A DNA stretch of 8,350 nt from an uncultured Collinsella sp. (GTDB lineage Bacteria > Actinomycetota > Coriobacteriia > Coriobacteriales > Coriobacteriaceae). Where the stretch lies: positions 1 to 8,350 of the forward strand of contig CAUBVH010000040.1 of the NCBI GenBank assembly GCA_958439425.1, given 5' to 3'. How positions within the stretch are numbered: position 1 is the first letter of the stretch; each line of letters starts with the position of its first letter. The position numbers were made by a program, and so were the translations under genes. Below the pieces are notes generated by a model. The model did no database searches. It was not told where the DNA came from and saw only the letters and a program-made list of their open reading frames with translations. This document shows positions 6,579-8,350 of this stretch, piece by piece.

Positions 6579-7784
6579 ATGTCACCGAACAACGATTCCA
6601 TTTTTTCGCAGGAGCTTTCGCGCCGCACTGCCCTTAAGGCTCTTTACGGCGCCGCTTCCGCGGCTGTTCTTTTTGGCCTGCCCGCCCGCGCCCATGCGGC
6701 TGAGGCCAGCCAAGAAACCACCGACAAACTAAATGCCGCCCAGGCCCAGCTCGACGAGGTCCAGGCTCAGCTCGACAGCATCGCCAATGAGTACGCGACG
6801 CTCGCCAACAAGAATGCCCAGACCCTCAGCGATATCGAAGGCGTGCAGGGCCAGATTGACGAGACGCAGGCTCAGATCGACACCAAGAAGACCGAGCTCA
6901 AAAAGAAGCGCGGCGACCTTTCCGATCGCGTTGCCGCCAGCTACAAGTCGGGCGGCACCAACATCCTGTCGCTGTTACTGGCTTCGGGCTCATTTGAGGA
7001 GCTCGTCGCCAACGCGCATTACGTTGAGAAGATCAACAAGAGCGACCGTGACGCCATTGAGGACATCCAGACCATCCAGAAAGAACTCGATACACAGAAG
7101 TCCGAGCTCGAGTCGCAGAAGGCCGACCTGGAGAAGCTCAAGGACCAGCAGACTGCTCAGATGCAGGACATGCAGGCCAAGCAGCAGGAGGTTCAGACCG
7201 TGCTGAATGGCCTATCTGATGATGTCAAGGAGCTCATGGCCCAGCGTGATTCCGAGATTCTCGCTGCCGCCCAGGCAGAGGAGGCTGCCAAGAAGGCTGC
7301 CGCTGCCGCGGCTGCCGCAAACAAGAACAATTCCTACCCGGGTGGTTCAAGCTCGGGTGGCGGCTCGTATTCCGGCGGCACCCCGCAGCAGAATGCCGGC
7401 TCGGGCAAGCAGCAGGCTGTCGTCAACGCATGCTACTCCACGCCTTCGCCTGGCCTGAACTGGTGTGCTGCCTGGGTTACCAACGTGTTCCGCAACGCCG
7501 GCGTGGGCTACTTTGGCGGCAACGCGTGCGATATGTTTAACGCCTGGTGCTACAGCTCCGATCGTTCGGCGCTGCAGGTGGGCATGATCGTGGCCGACTC
7601 GTCGCACAGCGGCACCGGTACGCCGGGTCTGCTGTACGGACACGTGGGCATCTATGTTGGTGGCGGCATCGTTATGAGCAACGAGGGCGCCATTACGTCT
7701 AAGTCACTTGATGCGTTTATTCGGTTCTACGGCACTGGCTCTGGCGTGCGCTGGGGCTGGCTCGGCGGTATTGCGCTGTCGTAA
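6579..7784 (+). CDS. Secreted coiled-coil peptidoglycan hydrolase with CHAP/NlpC-P60-like domain
   Basis: A 401-residue exported protein. Residues 1-40 form a signal peptide with a twin-arginine pattern (SRRTALK, 14-20), a hydrophobic core and a cleavage site after AHA (38-40). Residues about 44-235 form a long Gln/Lys/Glu-rich coiled coil of the PcsB/CwlO type, including the short helical break SYKSGGTNILSLLLASGSFE (121-140). An Ala-rich stretch and a Gly/Ser linker follow (230-277). The C-terminal domain (278-401) carries the presumed nucleophile Cys296 in NWCAAWVTNVFRNAGV and His355 in YGHVGIYVGGG, as in CHAP and related papain-like amidases or endopeptidases. Such proteins cut peptidoglycan at the division site, and in Firmicutes the coiled coil is governed by FtsEX; that partnership here is inference. 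The start is set by GGAG 5 nt before the ATG. It is divergent from galE and convergent with the following surface-protein gene. Exact bond specificity is unknown. Confidence 0.9.
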   Translation: MSPNNDSIFSQELSRRTALKALYGAASAAVLFGLPARAHAAEASQETTDKLNAAQAQLDEVQAQLDSIANEYATLANKNAQTLSDIEGVQGQIDETQAQIDTKKTELKKKRGDLSDRVAASYKSGGTNILSLLLASGSFEELVANAHYVEKINKSDRDAIEDIQTIQKELDTQKSELESQKADLEKLKDQQTAQMQDMQAKQQEVQTVLNGLSDDVKELMAQRDSEILAAAQAEEAAKKAAAAAAAANKNNSYPGGSSSGGGSYSGGTPQQNAGSGKQQAVVNACYSTPSPGLNWCAAWVTNVFRNAGVGYFGGNACDMFNAWCYSSDRSALQVGMIVADSSHSGTGTPGLLYGHVGIYVGGGIVMSNEGAITSKSLDAFIRFYGTGSGVRWGWLGGIALS

Positions 7785-7792
7785 AGCCGACT

Positions 7793-7928
7793 GGGCCGCG
7801 TGCCCGCCCGCAATATATTTGATTGCCTGCTCGGGCAGTCCTGCGCAAGAAGAAGGCCACATTAAGTGGCCTTCTTTGCGTGCGGAACTCGCGATCAATC
7901 AAATATATTGCGGGCGGGCACGCGGCCC
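7793..7928. repeat. 33-bp perfect inverted repeat flanking a terminator
   Basis: The arms at 7793-7825 and 7896-7928 are exact reverse complements over 33 bp, each made of a GC-rich outer half (GGGCCGCGTGCCCGCCCGC) and an AT-rich inner half (AATATATTTGATTG). The 70-bp interior contains a separate terminator hairpin. The unit begins 8 bp after the hydrolase stop and lies between two convergent genes. No obvious target-site duplication is seen directly outside the arms and no transposase is encoded. It could be a small MITE-like element or a very strong compound transcription barrier. Confidence 0.9.
7850..7879. terminator. Bidirectional terminator between convergent genes
   Basis: A perfect 11-bp stem pairs 7850-7860 (AAGAAGGCCAC) with 7866-7876 (GTGGCCTTCTT) around the loop ATTAA. 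The arm ends are A-rich on the left and T-rich on the right, so it can act in both directions, serving the hydrolase gene (+) and the surface-protein gene (-). It is nested inside the larger inverted repeat. Confidence 0.75.
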
Positions 7929-8008
7929 TCTCGGGTCCTGAGCGCGACTCACCGGACTGGTTGTCTGAATATAGGAAAGCGACGGTCCCTTGGGCTAAAT
8001 ACTTAGTT

Positions 8009-8350
8009 TTACTTTACGCTGCGCTTTTTCTTTCCGCCGTAAACGGTTGTTACGGTTACTGTGCCGACGCTGGCGAACAGCAGGGCGATCCACAAAGCAA
8101 GGCTGTTTGTATCGCCAGCCTGCGGAAGCTTATCGGATGTTCCCGGTTTGGTGCTGACGGGTTTTTTCTCAAGAGCAGCAATCGCATCTTCGATAGCCTT
8201 TGCCATTGCATCAACTTCGCTCTGTTCAGTGATGTTCTTGTCGCGGACAACAGCTTTGACGGCAGCTTCTACCGCAGTGAAGTCTTTGTATTCATCTTTG
8301 TTCAGAGCGTTTACCTTGGCGATAGCTGCATCTACCTTTGTGTAATCAGC
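8009..8350 (-). CDS. Cell-wall-anchored surface protein with LPQAG sorting signal (C-terminal part)
   Basis: Only the last 113 residues are in the window; the frame is open to base 8350, so the start lies outside and the Met at 8206 is internal. Residues 1-62 of the fragment are an alpha-helical module (ADYTKVDAAIAKVNALN, YKDFTAVEAAVKAVVRDKNI, TEQSEVDAMAKAIEDAIAAL) of the kind repeated as FIVAR-like stalk domains in large Gram-positive surface proteins. A short Lys/Pro/Thr linker leads to LPQAG (75-79), a hydrophobic segment (about 83-105) and the basic tail KKKRSVK: a classic sortase sorting signal with A in place of the usual T. Sortase would cleave inside LPQAG and join the protein to peptidoglycan. 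Ligand or enzymatic activity must lie in the missing part. GC content is about 50% (155/310 for 8041-8350), lower than the metabolic genes, which hints at acquisition or a different expression history. Confidence 0.9.
   Translation of the reverse strand, partial: ADYTKVDAAIAKVNALNKDEYKDFTAVEAAVKAVVRDKNITEQSEVDAMAKAIEDAIAALEKKPVSTKPGTSDKLPQAGDTNSLALWIALLFASVGTVTVTTVYGGKKKRSVK

Noticed and set aside
7708..7941. Small + strand open frame overlapping the hydrolase 3' end and the inverted repeat
   Set aside because: Most of it is in another frame of the hydrolase gene and the rest translates the hairpin arms. No start signal.
8061..8345. 94-codon + strand open frame at the right edge
   Set aside because: Antisense to the surface-protein gene, whose LPQAG signal, hydrophobic segment and basic tail clearly define the minus strand as coding.

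Overview
The window looks like chromosomal DNA of a high-GC, Gram-positive gut actinobacterium, most likely a Coriobacteriia member such as Collinsella. This placement is an inference. It rests on the roughly 60% GC of the metabolic genes (hand count of 1201-1500: 180/300), strong AGGAGG-type ribosome binding sites, a Tat-type signal peptide on a cell-wall enzyme, a sortase-anchored surface protein, and the mix of maltodextrin and glycogen genes. No rRNA, tRNA, transposase, integrase or CRISPR array is visible.

Layout. (1) 1-669 (+): the 3' part of a MalK/MsmK/UgpC-type sugar ABC transporter ATPase, followed by a strong terminator. (2) 670-1125: a gene-free stretch between two convergent genes. 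It holds that terminator, a tandem set of three 57-bp hairpin repeats with an 80-81 bp period, and the terminator of glgP. (3) 3393-1126 (-): glgP, glycogen/maltodextrin phosphorylase. (4) 5027-3522 (-): malQ, 4-alpha-glucanotransferase, upstream of glgP with a 128-nt gap containing a GC-rich perfect hairpin. A 19-bp palindrome in the AT-rich leader upstream of malQ is a candidate operator. (5) 6310-5249 (-): galE, UDP-glucose 4-epimerase, with its own promoter and terminator. (6) 6579-7784 (+), divergent from galE: a secreted coiled-coil peptidoglycan hydrolase with a CHAP/NlpC-P60-like C-terminal domain. (7) 7793-7928: a 33-bp perfect inverted repeat enclosing a terminator hairpin. (8) 8350-8009 (-): the C-terminal part of a cell-wall-anchored protein with an LPQAG sorting signal, running off the window.

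How it fits together. MalQ rearranges short malto-oligosaccharides into longer chains, GlgP phosphorolyses these to glucose-1-phosphate, and GalE interconverts UDP-glucose and UDP-galactose. The ABC ATPase at the left edge plausibly energises uptake of the oligosaccharides. Together they form a maltodextrin/glycogen use cluster next to nucleotide-sugar metabolism. The last two genes belong to the cell envelope (wall hydrolysis, surface display) and have no obvious metabolic link to the first block.

The protein-coding content is well known in kind. The least explained material is non-coding: the triple hairpin repeat at 809-1026, whose arms show compensatory base changes, and the long inverted repeat at 7793-7928. 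I found no convincing new multi-gene system.
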